A DNA stretch of 64,000 bases from Gammaproteobacteria bacterium LSUCC0112 (GTDB taxonomy: Bacteria > Pseudomonadota > Gammaproteobacteria > Pseudomonadales > Pseudohongiellaceae). Below the pieces are notes generated by a model. The model was given only the letters and a program-made list of their open reading frames with translations. It did not search any database and was not told the origin of the DNA. Below are positions 46,910 through 57,262 of the stretch, piece after piece (position 1 is the first letter of the stretch; each line of letters begins with the position of its first letter). The stretch covers positions 1,217,441 to 1,281,440 of the forward strand of contig SPIB01000001.1 of the NCBI GenBank assembly GCA_004535785.1, in the 5' to 3' direction. A program made the translations under genes and the position numbers.

Positions 46910-47782
46910 ATGACTTCAAAAACCAAACCCGACGTTTCAACGTTTTATGACAAGCAGACCAGCACATTTTCCTATGTGGTCAAGGATCCGCAATCCAATG
47001 CCTGCGCAATCATAGATTCAGTCTTGAACCTGGATTACAACTCGGGTCGCACCAGCCATACCAGCGCCGATGAGATCATCGACTTTATCAAGCGCAATCA
47101 CCTGCAGTTGCAGTGGATAATCGAAACGCATGTGCACGCGGATCACCTCTCTGCAGCCCCTTTTCTGAAAGAAAAGTTAGGTGGGAAACTCGGCATCGGT
47201 GCACACATCACCACGGTTCAAAATGTATTCGGTAAAGTATTTAACGCCGGTACCGAGTTTCAGCGCGATGGCTCTCAGTTTGACCAATTGTTCAATGATG
47301 GCGATACCTATCAGATAGGTAGTTTGACAGCAACGGCTATCCACACACCCGGGCATACACCGGCATGTATGACGCATGTTATTGGCGATGCTGCGTTTGT
47401 GGGCGACACGATCTTTATGCCAGATGGTGGCACAGCCAGGGCAGATTTTCCCGGTGGAGATGCTCGTGTGCTTTATCAATCAATCAAGAAAGTGCTGAGT
47501 CTGCCTGCTGAGACACGACTGTTTATGTGCCATGACTACCAGCCAAACGGTCGTGAGGTCGAGTACGAAACGACTGTTGCGGCTGAGCGCAACGAAAATA
47601 TTCATGTGCGCGATGGCATTACAGAAGACGAATTTGTGGCGATGAGAGAGGCGCGTGATGCCACGCTTGATATGCCGGTACTGATACTGCCGTCGCTGCA
47701 AGTCAATATGCGCGCCGGCCATTTTCCGCCGTCTGATGACAATGGCATGGTTTATCTGAAGGTACCCATTAACGCACTTTAG
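46910..47782 (+). CDS. pdo: Persulfide dioxygenase (ETHE1-like)
   Basis: Non-haem iron MBL-fold enzyme oxidising glutathione persulfide to sulfite. 290 residues. Motif THVHADHLSAAPFLKEKLGG with H74, H76, D78, H79; GHTPACMTHVIGDAAFVGDTIF carries the other metal ligands. The C-terminal part (NENIHVRDGITEDEFVAMREARDA) is typical of the longer proteobacterial PDO forms. It is followed 33 bp later by the DUF442-SQR frame, so the two were one operon. Confidence 0.92.
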   Translation: MTSKTKPDVSTFYDKQTSTFSYVVKDPQSNACAIIDSVLNLDYNSGRTSHTSADEIIDFIKRNHLQLQWIIETHVHADHLSAAPFLKEKLGGKLGIGAHITTVQNVFGKVFNAGTEFQRDGSQFDQLFNDGDTYQIGSLTATAIHTPGHTPACMTHVIGDAAFVGDTIFMPDGGTARADFPGGDARVLYQSIKKVLSLPAETRLFMCHDYQPNGREVEYETTVAAERNENIHVRDGITEDEFVAMREARDATLDMPVLILPSLQVNMRAGHFPPSDDNGMVYLKVPINAL

Positions 47783-47815
47783 TTTTAATTTAAAGACGAA
47801 ATGCGGGAGAAAAAT

Positions 47816-49530
47816 ATGAATATCAAAAAAATAAACAGTGCGTTTTCTGTGTCTGACCAACTGTGCGCAGATGACATCCCCAGTCTGCGTGCCATTGGTT
47901 TTTCCACAATTATCTGCAATCGGCCCGACGGTGAAGACACTCAACCCGTGTTCTCCGACCTAGAGGACAGTGCAAAAGGCTCGGGTATCACCCTCTTCTA
48001 CCTGCCGGTTACCCAAGAGTCGTTGTCGGTAGCTGACGTCGCTGCATTTAAAGAGATTTGTGATAACGCGTCGGGTCCGGTACTGGCCTATTGCCGGTCC
48101 GGGCAGCGGTCGTTGACACTGTGGTCGCTTGCTCGTATCGCAGAGGGCGTTTCAGTGGATAATTGTATTGCGGTTGCCACTGATGCGGGTTTTGATTTCA
48201 AAGAATTCAAGACCAAAAATGCTGCCAATATCGGCCGCTTGACGGCTGCCGAGCCGGCAAAACCATCTACATCCCGTGGTATTGTGCCGACCGCACGGGA
48301 AACGTCATTTGAGATCGTTATTGTTGGCGCAGGGGCGTCCGGGATCTCTGTGGCCTCCAGTTTGTTGGCAAGAGACAGGCATCTGCGCATCGCACTGATT
48401 GACCCTGCCAGAACCCACTATTATCAGCCCGGGTTTACCATGTTGGGTGCGGAATCTTCAAGACTGAGCAGAACAAGCGCAGTATGGAATCACTTATTCC
48501 TAAGGGTGTCAGCTGGATAGCCGCTGCTGCGGAGAGCTTTGATCCGGAAAACAACGCGTTGCTGCTGAGTGACGGAACCAGCATTTTCTACAAACGATTG
48601 ATTGTGTGCCCCGGTATCAAATTAAACTGGGCCGCCATTGATGGTTTGACAGAAACTCTGGGAAAAAACGGAGTGACGTCCAACTACCGGGCAGATCTTG
48701 CCCCTTACACGTGGGAACTGGTGCAGAATCTCAAGCAAGGCGTGGCCGTGTTCACACAGCCACCCATGCCAATCAAATGTGCCGGTGCACCACAGAAGGC
48801 ATTGTACCTGTCTGCGGATCATTGGTTGAAACAGCATGTACTGAATAGCATTCAGATCAAGTTTTTTAATGCCGGTGCGGTGTTGTTTGGTGTCAAGGAC
48901 TATGTGCCTGCCTTGCAGTCGTACATGGACAAATACAAGGCTGAACTCAACTTTATGCATCGCCTGGTGAAAGTAGAGGGCGATAAAAAAACCGCATGGT
49001 TTGAAAAAACTGATGCTAACGGTGTGACCACGCTGGTCAAACAATCGTTTGATATGTTGCATATCTGCCCTCCGCAAACAGCACCGGATTTTATTCGCAA
49101 CAGCCCGCTTGCCGATGCTGCCGGTTGGGTTGATGTCGACCCCGCAACGCTGCAGCACAAACGCTACCCGAATGTCTGGGGACTGGGAGATGCCACCAAT
49201 TCACCGAATGCCAAAACGGCGGCGGCTGTACGCAAGCAGGTCCCCGTGGTGGCTGCCAACATCGTTAATGATATCCGCGGTCTTCCACAGGAGTATCACT
49301 ATGACGGATATGGCTCCTGTCCACTCACCGTCGAACGAGGGAAAATCGTGCTGGCGGAATTCGCCTATGGCGGCAAGTTGGTACCAAGTTTGCCCAACTG
49401 GATGTTGAATGGTACACGTACCACCTCGATGGCGTGGCACATGAAAAAAAGCATGCTGCCCCCGCTGTATTGGCACGGCATGTTGAAGGGCCATGAACTG
49501 CTGGTCAAACCGGTTCGAAAAAGCGCCTGA
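47816..49530 (+). pseudogene. sqr: DUF442-sulfide:quinone oxidoreductase fusion with a frameshift
   Basis: A natural fusion of about 571 residues: an N-terminal DUF442/Blh-type sulfur-transfer domain (CRSGQRS, C93-R98) and a type II sulfide:quinone oxidoreductase. SQR motifs are VIVGAGASGIS (FAD), CPGIKLNW, KCAGAPQKALYLS and GLGDATNSPNAKTAAA. At about 48451-48453 the frame shifts: adding one G there restores GGT GCG GGA ATC TTC AAG ACT GAG and joins both open frames (47816-48520 and 48484-49530). Whether the gene is truly broken or the base was missed is open. Confidence 0.85.
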
Positions 49531-50775
49531 TTATGTCACTCTGGACGTCTGGCTGAATTGTGGTTCTTGCCAGCGTCCCGTTTCCAGAATGTTTGCCAGC
49601 TGTTGCACACTGTGCCAGATGTCCTCATAACGCAGGTACAGGGGGCTAAAGCCCAGACGTAGAATATCAGGGGCCCGGAAGTCGCCTATGACGCCTGCTG
49701 AAATCAGCGCCTGACAAATGGCATACGCCTGCGGATGGCGCCACGCCAGCTGGGCGCCACGTTGCTCGGCATCGGGTGGTGACGCCAATGTCAAACTTTC
49801 AAGTGCCGGCGTTTGTGAGGCCAGTGTGACAAACAATGACGTCAGTTGTTTGGTTTTATGGCGGATGTCCTGCATATCCACATCGGTAAATACATCCAGC
49901 GCCGCATCCAGCGCGCTCATGGAAATAACCGGAGGCGTGCCGGTCAGAAATTTCCCGATACCTGGCGCACCGGCATAGTCTGGTGAAAACTGGAACGGCG
50001 CCGCATGCCCCATCCAACCGCTCAGTGCTTGCGTGACAACAGGCAAGTGACGTTCGGCAACATACAAAAATGCAGGCGCACCGGGTCCCGCATTGAGGTA
50101 CTTGTAGGTACACCCAACTGCAAAATCCACCTGACACTGATCAAGTTGCAAGGGTAGCACCCCGGCACTGTGTGCCAGATCCCAGATCACAAGAATGCCT
50201 TTTTTATGCGCCAGTTCCGTCAGGCGCTGCATATCATGAATATGACCACTGCGGAAATTGACGTGAGTGAGCATCAGCACGGCGACCTCATCGGTCAGCT
50301 GACCCTCCAGCTCGTCAGCGGATACAGTTACCAGCTGGCAGCGATGTGAACCAAGCAGCTCTGACAGCCCCTGCACCATGTAGAGATCCGTTGGAAAATT
50401 GTCTTGTTGTGACAGTACCACGCGTCGTCCGCTCTGCAGGCCAAGGGCGGCGCTAAGCAGTTTGAACAGATTGACAGAAATTGAATCACAGCTGATCACC
50501 TGGTCCGGTCCGGCGCCGATCAGTCGGGCAATTTTTTCACCGGTTAATACCGGCAGATCGATCCAGCCATGGATATTCCAGCTTTTGATCAGATCAGCTC
50601 CCCATTGTTGATCAATAACCTCAGTGACACGTGCCCTGACGGCGACCGGCAGACAGCCCAACGAGTTGCCATCCAGATAGATGACGGCGTGAGGCAGCTC
50701 GAATTCAGCGCGTTTATGAGCCAATGGATCGGCAGCGTCCATGGCCTTTATGTCAGCGAGTGTGATGTGTTTCAT
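49531..50775 (-). CDS. kynU: Kynureninase
   Basis: PLP enzyme cleaving kynurenine to anthranilate and alanine. 414 residues. YLDGNSLGCLP, the PLP lysine K225 in GCTYKYLN, HVNFRSG and WDLAHSAG are conserved. The stop immediately abuts the SQR stop (convergent). The ATG overlaps the upstream hydrolase stop by 4 bp (ATGA). No kynA/kmo in the window. Confidence 0.94.
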   Translation of the reverse strand: MKHITLADIKAMDAADPLAHKRAEFELPHAVIYLDGNSLGCLPVAVRARVTEVIDQQWGADLIKSWNIHGWIDLPVLTGEKIARLIGAGPDQVISCDSISVNLFKLLSAALGLQSGRRVVLSQQDNFPTDLYMVQGLSELLGSHRCQLVTVSADELEGQLTDEVAVLMLTHVNFRSGHIHDMQRLTELAHKKGILVIWDLAHSAGVLPLQLDQCQVDFAVGCTYKYLNAGPGAPAFLYVAERHLPVVTQALSGWMGHAAPFQFSPDYAGAPGIGKFLTGTPPVISMSALDAALDVFTDVDMQDIRHKTKQLTSLFVTLASQTPALESLTLASPPDAEQRGAQLAWRHPQAYAICQALISAGVIGDFRAPDILRLGFSPLYLRYEDIWHSVQQLANILETGRWQEPQFSQTSRVT

Positions 50776-51626
50776 GGCTGGAGCATGTCTTCCAGCGTCC
50801 GCAGTAACACCTGAAATGCTTCAGTACCGGGGTGTGTCCAGTCAAAATGACCGGCCCCTTCGACAATCACCGTGTTGGCGCCGGTGATGGATGCTTGCGC
50901 AACCGGTACTATTTCATCAGCGCTGCCATGCAGCAGCACGGTATTTGGGTGTGGGGTTTTTTCAGCGGGGTTGGCCGCATGATAATCACTGGCGCGATTC
51001 TCAAATATCCCGCCCATAAATTGTTGAGCAGCGCTCTGGCAACTGCCTTCCCCTTGAGAGTACGCCACAATATCGGTAATTGCACCGAGGCCAATAACAC
51101 CCGCCAGCTGCGGATCGAGCGCACCCGCCAACAGAGCGAGGTGCCCGCCGGCGGAGTGACCCATCACAATGGTTGGCATGTCAGCAAAGTTTTCAGTGGG
51201 ATGTACATGCGCGATACCGGCCTTGATATCCTCAAAGGTCCAGGGCCAGCCGCCACCGTTGTCACCGGTACGGCGGTATTCTAGCGACCAGACGGCGTAA
51301 CCGGCTTGCGCGAGCGCAGTGCTCAAGGCGTAGGTATGCTGGATATCATAGGCATTCAGCCAGCAGCCGCCATGAATCAGCACAATCTGCGCAGGTGGTC
51401 GCCGCTCTGACGGTGGTAACCACAAAAGCCCAAACTGCAGCAGATCGCTGCCATAGGGGATCATCGCTGCCGGTGTCGCGTAATTCAGTGCAGTGACGCT
51501 GCTGAACGGCACAACAGGTGCAACTGGCGGGTATTCAATAATGTTTTCGGCAGCAGACAGTGCGCTGCTAACCGACAGTAATCCCGCAAGCATCAGGGAT
51601 TTTGACAAGAATCTGGGTGCTGACAC
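50772..51626 (-). CDS. Exported alpha/beta hydrolase beside kynU
   Basis: About 284 residues from the GTG at 51626, which has AGGAGGAATT before it; a longer frame starts at 51680 without a good site. A signal peptide (SAPRFLSKSLMLAGLLSVSSALSAA) is followed by an esterase core: HGGCW oxyanion loop, nucleophile in GHSAGGHLAL, Asp in HGSADEIVPV and His in GHFDWTH. The arrangement with kynU suggests kynurenine formamidase (AFMID-like), but that enzyme is normally cytoplasmic, so the exported form is unexpected. Confidence 0.8.
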   Translation of the reverse strand: MSAPRFLSKSLMLAGLLSVSSALSAAENIIEYPPVAPVVPFSSVTALNYATPAAMIPYGSDLLQFGLLWLPPSERRPPAQIVLIHGGCWLNAYDIQHTYALSTALAQAGYAVWSLEYRRTGDNGGGWPWTFEDIKAGIAHVHPTENFADMPTIVMGHSAGGHLALLAGALDPQLAGVIGLGAITDIVAYSQGEGSCQSAAQQFMGGIFENRASDYHAANPAEKTPHPNTVLLHGSADEIVPVAQASITGANTVIVEGAGHFDWTHPGTEAFQVLLRTLEDMLQP

Positions 51627-51642
51627 AATTCCTCCTGCGTGA

Positions 51643-52509
51643 CTACTCAATGTTCTGGATCTGTTCGCGCATCTGCTCAATCAGCACCTTCAACTCTACT
51701 GCGTTCAGTGTGGTCTCCGCCACAATCGATTTCGAGGACAGTGTGTTGGCTTCCCGATTGAGTTCTTGCATCAAAAAATCCAGGCGGCGGCCAACAGGCT
51801 CGCTGGTTTTCAAGACCCGCTCGACTTCCGAGAGGTGTGTCAACAAGCGATCCAGCTCTTCATCAACGTCGGACTTGTTAGCCAACAGCACCATTTCCTG
51901 CTCAAGGCGATTCGGGTCCAGCTCCAGCTTGAAGGCCTCGAGTCGCAGGCGGATATTCTCCTGTTGTCGAGCCAAAATATCCGGCAGGCGTTCACGGATC
52001 GTGAGCACAATGTCACGTATTGTGTTCAGTCGTTGACGTATCAGTTGACTGAGCTCGTCGCCTTCACGCTGACGGGAGTCGGCAAAATCATCGAGGGTTT
52101 CATCGAGCAGTGCAAGAGCATCCTGCTGCAGGCTTTCATCGTCAGGACCGGACTCCTCCAGCACGCCTGGCCAGCGCAGCACATCAGACACCCGCAATGG
52201 GTGAGTCTCAGGGCACAGCGTCAGCACTTGTTGACTGAGTGCACCGAGCTTTTTTACCAGATCCGTGTTGAGGGCCTGGCTGTTGCCCTGATCGACTTTG
52301 CCCTGAATACGGAGCTGGATGTCGATCTTGCCACGGGTAAAACGTTTGCGCAGCAGATCCCGCACAACCGGTTCAACAATTCGCAGACTGTCAGGCACCC
52401 GAATCCCGGGCTCGAGGAATCGGTGATTTACCGAGCGGATTTCCCAACTCATTGTTCCCCAATCAAATTCTTTTTGCTTGCGAGCAAAGGCGGTCATGCT
52501 GGATACCAT
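51643..52509 (-). CDS. yicC: YicC-type endoribonuclease family protein
   Basis: 288 residues from [12 protein letters not shown] (ATG at 52509, preceded by GGGAGG; a TTG just upstream is also in frame). YicC_N segment SMTAFARK...SVNHRFLEP and the DUF1732 C-terminal part ([41 protein letters not shown]). Recent work assigns RNase activity to YicC homologues. It is divergent from rph with 151 bp between. Confidence 0.93.
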   Translation of the reverse strand: MVSSMTAFARKQKEFDWGTMSWEIRSVNHRFLEPGIRVPDSLRIVEPVVRDLLRKRFTRGKIDIQLRIQGKVDQGNSQALNTDLVKKLGALSQQVLTLCPETHPLRVSDVLRWPGVLEESGPDDESLQQDALALLDETLDDFADSRQREGDELSQLIRQRLNTIRDIVLTIRERLPDILARQQENIRLRLEAFKLELDPNRLEQEMVLLANKSDVDEELDRLLTHLSEVERVLKTSEPVGRRLDFLMQELNREANTLSSKSIVAETTLNAVELKVLIEQMREQIQNIE

Positions 52510-52660
52510 CAAACTCCCTCCCGTTATTATGTTTTTCAGGCAGAAGTGTAACCGATTCGGTCCTGACAGGTGCGCCCTTGATGAAATTGCCGGGCGAATA
52601 CGGGATAATCCTGCGCTACATCAATCAAGACTATCTCCTAAAGCTGTCCACAGAGGTTCC

Positions 52661-53416
52661 ATGCACGATTCCAGTACACAAAACCCATCTTCAATTGTCC
52701 GCCCGAGCCTGCGCTTGCCACACCAGTTGCGCGATATCAAACTGACTCGCCACTTCACAAAACATGCTGAAGGTTCAGTTTTAGTGGAATTTGGCGATAC
52801 CAAGGTGATCTGCACTGCGACAGTAGAGGACTCTGTACCACGTTTTTTAAAAGGCACGGGTACCGGCTGGGTGACTGCGGAGTACGGGATGTTGCCACGT
52901 TCTACCGGTACTCGCATGGACAGGGAGGCGTCGCGCGGCAAACAAGGTGGGCGGACGTTGGAAATTCAGCGATTGATTGGTCGCTCCCTGCGTGCGGCGC
53001 TGGATATGAAGTTGTTGGGTGAAAACACCATCAAACTGGATTGCGATGTGATTCAGGCAGACGGTGGCACACGCACAGCCTCCATCACCGGTGGCTGTGT
53101 GGCACTCTATGATGCGGTGACGGTGATGTTGTCGCGAGGCATGGTGGCAGCCAATCCGGTGAAGCAACTGATAGGTTCTGTGTCGGTCGGTATGTACAAG
53201 GGCCTGCCAGTACTGGATCTGGATTATGCTGAAGACTCCACCGCCGACACCGATATGAATGTTGTGATGAACGAAGCGGGACGTTTCATCGAAGTGCAGG
53301 GCACCGCTGAAGATGGCGATTACGATTTTGCGCAGTTGCAGCAAATGATTGAACTGGCGCAGGCCGGCATCGCTGAACTGATTGTTAAACAAAAGCAGGC
53401 GCTGGGGCTGATATGA
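52661..53416 (+). CDS. rph: Ribonuclease PH
   Basis: Phosphorolytic 3'-5' exonuclease trimming tRNA precursors. 251 residues from the ATG that follows CAGAGG (52661); an upstream extension has no similarity. Hallmarks: [70 protein letters not shown], and [18 protein letters not shown]. The N-terminal 12 residues ([12 protein letters not shown]) are longer than usual. It precedes pyrE by 52 bp. Confidence 0.96.
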   Translation: MHDSSTQNPSSIVRPSLRLPHQLRDIKLTRHFTKHAEGSVLVEFGDTKVICTATVEDSVPRFLKGTGTGWVTAEYGMLPRSTGTRMDREASRGKQGGRTLEIQRLIGRSLRAALDMKLLGENTIKLDCDVIQADGGTRTASITGGCVALYDAVTVMLSRGMVAANPVKQLIGSVSVGMYKGLPVLDLDYAEDSTADTDMNVVMNEAGRFIEVQGTAEDGDYDFAQLQQMIELAQAGIAELIVKQKQALGLI

Positions 53417-53468
53417 GTGTACTTGTTGTCACTCACTCGCATCGCAGCGTTGGGGGGAGGGGAACAAA

Positions 53469-54122
53469 ATGAGTTTACAGCCACATCAACTGAAATTTAT
53501 CGAATACTGCGTACAACACCGTATTTTGTGTTTTGGAGAATTTACGTTGAAGTCGGGTCGAGTCAGCCCGTATTTTTTTAATGCCGGGCTGTTTAATACC
53601 GGCGAAGCCTTGGCATTTATTGGCAGTTGTTATGCCACGGCCATTAAAAATTCGGGGCTGAACTTTGACATGCTATTTGGGCCCGCTTACAAAGGTATTC
53701 CGCTGGTATCGGTCACGGCAGCAGCGCTGGCGACTGAACAAAACATGAACAAACCTTATTGCTTTAATCGCAAGGAGGCGAAGGATCATGGCGAGGGGGG
53801 CATCACCGTGGGTGCGCCGCTGCAAGGGCGGGTGTTGATCGTCGATGACGTTATTACGGCGGGCACCGCGATTCGTGAAGTGATGGCCATCATGCGCAAA
53901 GTGTTTGCATCACCCGTTGGCATCATGGTTGCGCTGGATCGTCAGGAGCGCGGCACAGGTGACCTGTCAGCGATTCAGGAAATCGAAAAAGAATTCCGTA
54001 TACCGGTGCTGAGTCTGATCACCATGACGCAGATTATCGATTACCTGAAGATGCAGCAGGATGAGCATCTGAAAGAGTTTCTGCACCCGATTCGTGAGTA
54101 TCGCCAGCGCTACGGCGTCTGA
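53469..54122 (+). CDS. pyrE: Orotate phosphoribosyltransferase
   Basis: Joins orotate and PRPP to form OMP in pyrimidine synthesis. 217 residues with [20 protein letters not shown] loop and the PRPP site [16 protein letters not shown]. In the common rph-pyrE pair; slmA is convergent. The E. coli rph-pyrE attenuator has no clear equivalent in the 52-bp spacer, which holds a G-rich tract (GGGGGGAGGGG). Confidence 0.96.
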   Translation: MSLQPHQLKFIEYCVQHRILCFGEFTLKSGRVSPYFFNAGLFNTGEALAFIGSCYATAIKNSGLNFDMLFGPAYKGIPLVSVTAAALATEQNMNKPYCFNRKEAKDHGEGGITVGAPLQGRVLIVDDVITAGTAIREVMAIMRKVFASPVGIMVALDRQERGTGDLSAIQEIEKEFRIPVLSLITMTQIIDYLKMQQDEHLKEFLHPIREYRQRYGV

Positions 54123-54151
54123 TAAATGGAACAGCCAGTACACACGCAGTG

Positions 54152-54173
54152 GGCGGGGGAGACACCCTCCGCC
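54152..54173. terminator. Hairpin between pyrE and slmA
   Basis: GGCGGGGG (54152-54159) pairs with CCTCCGCC (54166-54173) with one mismatch and a 6-nt loop. It directly abuts the slmA stop and lies 30 bp after the pyrE stop. It could serve both strands, although neither has a long U-tract. Confidence 0.4.
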
Positions 54174-54844
54174 TTACGCGTACGGCGATGTCTCTGTATA
54201 AGGCACCAACAGATTCTGTGCCAGATAACGCCACTGTTCGTCCCAGTTTTCCGTTGGCAAGCGTTTGAATTCGCTGCGCACAAACTGCATCAATCGACCT
54301 TCAACGGTCGCGAGCAACAAGCCGGCCAGTACTGCCGGGGAAATAGTTGGTTTGAGGTTTTCCCGCAAAGGCGCCTCACGCAGAACTTGTTTGAGCTGTG
54401 ACTCGAGACGGTCAAACAATTGACCAATCCTGACCCGTAAACGTTCAGTCTCGCCAGCCAGCGCGTCGCCCGTCATCAAGCGGGTCATGCCCGGATTTTT
54501 TTCGGCAAAGGTCAACAACAACGTCAGAATTTTTTCACAACGCTCAAGTGTGCTGAAGTCATCCTGCACTATGCGAGTGATACGAACAAACAAAGTGTCT
54601 TCAATAAACTTGATCAAGCCCTCAAACATGCGCGCCTTGCTGGGGAAGTGACGGTACAGAGCAGCTTCTGATACACCCACTTCTCGGGCTAATGCAGCTG
54701 TTGTAATGCGCTCGCCCGGGCCAGACTCCAACATGTGCGCTAGCGCCTGCAGGATATGTTCTTTGCGCGAGGTTTTTTTGTCTGAGCGACTGGCACGCGG
54801 GTGAGCGTGATCGTCGAATTCCTGAGACATGTCATCCTGATTCA

Positions 54845-54845
<1 letters not shown>
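54174..54845 (-). CDS. slmA: Nucleoid occlusion factor SlmA
   Basis: TetR-family DNA-binding protein that blocks FtsZ assembly over the nucleoid. 223 residues from [10 protein letters not shown] (ATG shares one base with the argB stop, TGATG). The helix-turn-helix is [32 protein letters not shown]. The C-terminal [22 protein letters not shown] is SlmA-specific. Coupling to argB rather than to dut is one difference from E. coli. Confidence 0.94.
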
Positions 54846-55816
<971 letters not shown>

Positions 55817-55831
55817 TCAAAAACGCAAGGT

Positions 55832-57250
55832 TCAGTTAACGAAGTCCAATGTTGGATCCACTTGTTTCAGGAGCAGTCGGAACGCGTCCTGAATGTGTTG
55901 TAAAGACTGCCGGCTGACGGCTTCAAAACGCAGCAACAAGGCGGGTGTAGTATTGGACGCACGGATCAATCCCCATCCATCCTTGAAGTCAGCGCGGATG
56001 CCGTCCAGGCAATTGACCGTTGCCAGCGGGAAATCCACCAGCCGCACCAAGCGCTCCATCAGTTCAAATTTACGCTCTTCGCTGACTTCAATGCGCAGCT
56101 CTGGCGTCACAATACTGCCCGGTAACGACAGCAAAAGTTGTTCCGAGGTACTGTTACCGTTAGCAAGGATTTCCAGAAATCTTGCAGCAACATACAGTCC
56201 GTCATCGTATCCGTACCAGCGATCCTTGATAAAAATATGGGCAGAAAACTCGCCTCCGAGCACCGCACCGCTTTCCTGCATTTGTTGTTTCATAAACGAG
56301 TGACCGCTGCGACTCATGACCGCCCGTCCACCGTTGGCGGTAATTTCACCGGCCAACAGATGGCTGCACTTGACGTCAAAAACCACGTTGGGTTGGGGGT
56401 ACCGCGGCACAATATCCCGCACAAACAGCATCATCAGTCGGTCGGTATCTATGACATTGCCCGCATTGGTGATCATCACCACGCGATCGCCATCTCCATC
56501 CAGTCCAATACCCACATCGGCGTTTGTTGCTTTGACGGTGTGGATCAGCGACTGCAAGTTGTCGTTTACCGTCGGGTCAGGGTGGTGGTTGGGGAAGTTG
56601 CCATCAACATCGCAGAACAGCGCCGTTACCTCACAACCCAGTGCGCTCAGCAAATCAGGGGCAATCAGACCGGGGACAGCGTTTCCGCAGTCGACAACAA
56701 CCTTGAGCCGGCGTTTAAGTGTAATGTCGCCGGTCACACGCGCCAGATACGCCGGTACTATATCGAGGTGCCGGATATGGCCACGCGTCACAACAGTTTG
56801 GTTATCAAGTGTTGTGTTGGATAGCAAAAGCGCCTCAGTGCGCAGATCCTGGATCTTCTCCTGCGTCAGGCTATGGCGCTGACGTACAATTTTGATGCCG
56901 TTGTAGTCCGCAGGATTGTGACTGGCGGTTAACATCACGCCAAAATCGATGTCTGTGGTATGCGTTGCAAAATACAACAAAGGTGTGGGCGACAGGCCCA
57001 GATCAACAATATGACAGCCTTCACTCAGAATCCCGTCTTTTAACGCAGCACCCAACAGCGGGCTGGACAATCGGCCATCTGCGGCAAAAAGCACCCGATC
57101 AAGCCCGTCAGACAAGGCTAGTCTGGCAATCGCCCGCCCCAACAAACGTGCACTTTGTGGTGTGAGATCGCGGCCGGCAATACCACGGATGTCATACGCC
57201 CTGAACATGGCCTGAGGCAAAAGATCGTCATCGTTTGGGGCGTTGGTCAT
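55832..57250 (-). CDS. algC: Phosphomannomutase/phosphoglucomutase (AlgC type)
   Basis: Interconverts hexose 1- and 6-phosphates for LPS and exopolysaccharide precursors. 472 residues. Phosphoserine loop MLTASHNPADYNGIKIV, metal loop GLDGDGDRVVMI, sugar loop GGEFSAHIFIKDRWYGYDDG, phosphate loop IRASNTTPALLLRF. Length and motifs match AlgC. It begins 12 bp after the coaBC stop. Confidence 0.94.
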   Translation of the reverse strand: MTNAPNDDDLLPQAMFRAYDIRGIAGRDLTPQSARLLGRAIARLALSDGLDRVLFAADGRLSSPLLGAALKDGILSEGCHIVDLGLSPTPLLYFATHTTDIDFGVMLTASHNPADYNGIKIVRQRHSLTQEKIQDLRTEALLLSNTTLDNQTVVTRGHIRHLDIVPAYLARVTGDITLKRRLKVVVDCGNAVPGLIAPDLLSALGCEVTALFCDVDGNFPNHHPDPTVNDNLQSLIHTVKATNADVGIGLDGDGDRVVMITNAGNVIDTDRLMMLFVRDIVPRYPQPNVVFDVKCSHLLAGEITANGGRAVMSRSGHSFMKQQMQESGAVLGGEFSAHIFIKDRWYGYDDGLYVAARFLEILANGNSTSEQLLLSLPGSIVTPELRIEVSEERKFELMERLVRLVDFPLATVNCLDGIRADFKDGWGLIRASNTTPALLLRFEAVSRQSLQHIQDAFRLLLKQVDPTLDFVN

Positions 57251-57262
57251 AAAGTCCGTATC

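Noticed and set aside
53417-53468. Attenuator in the rph-pyrE spacer as in E. coli
   Set aside because: The 52-bp spacer has a G-rich tract but no stem followed by a U-run.
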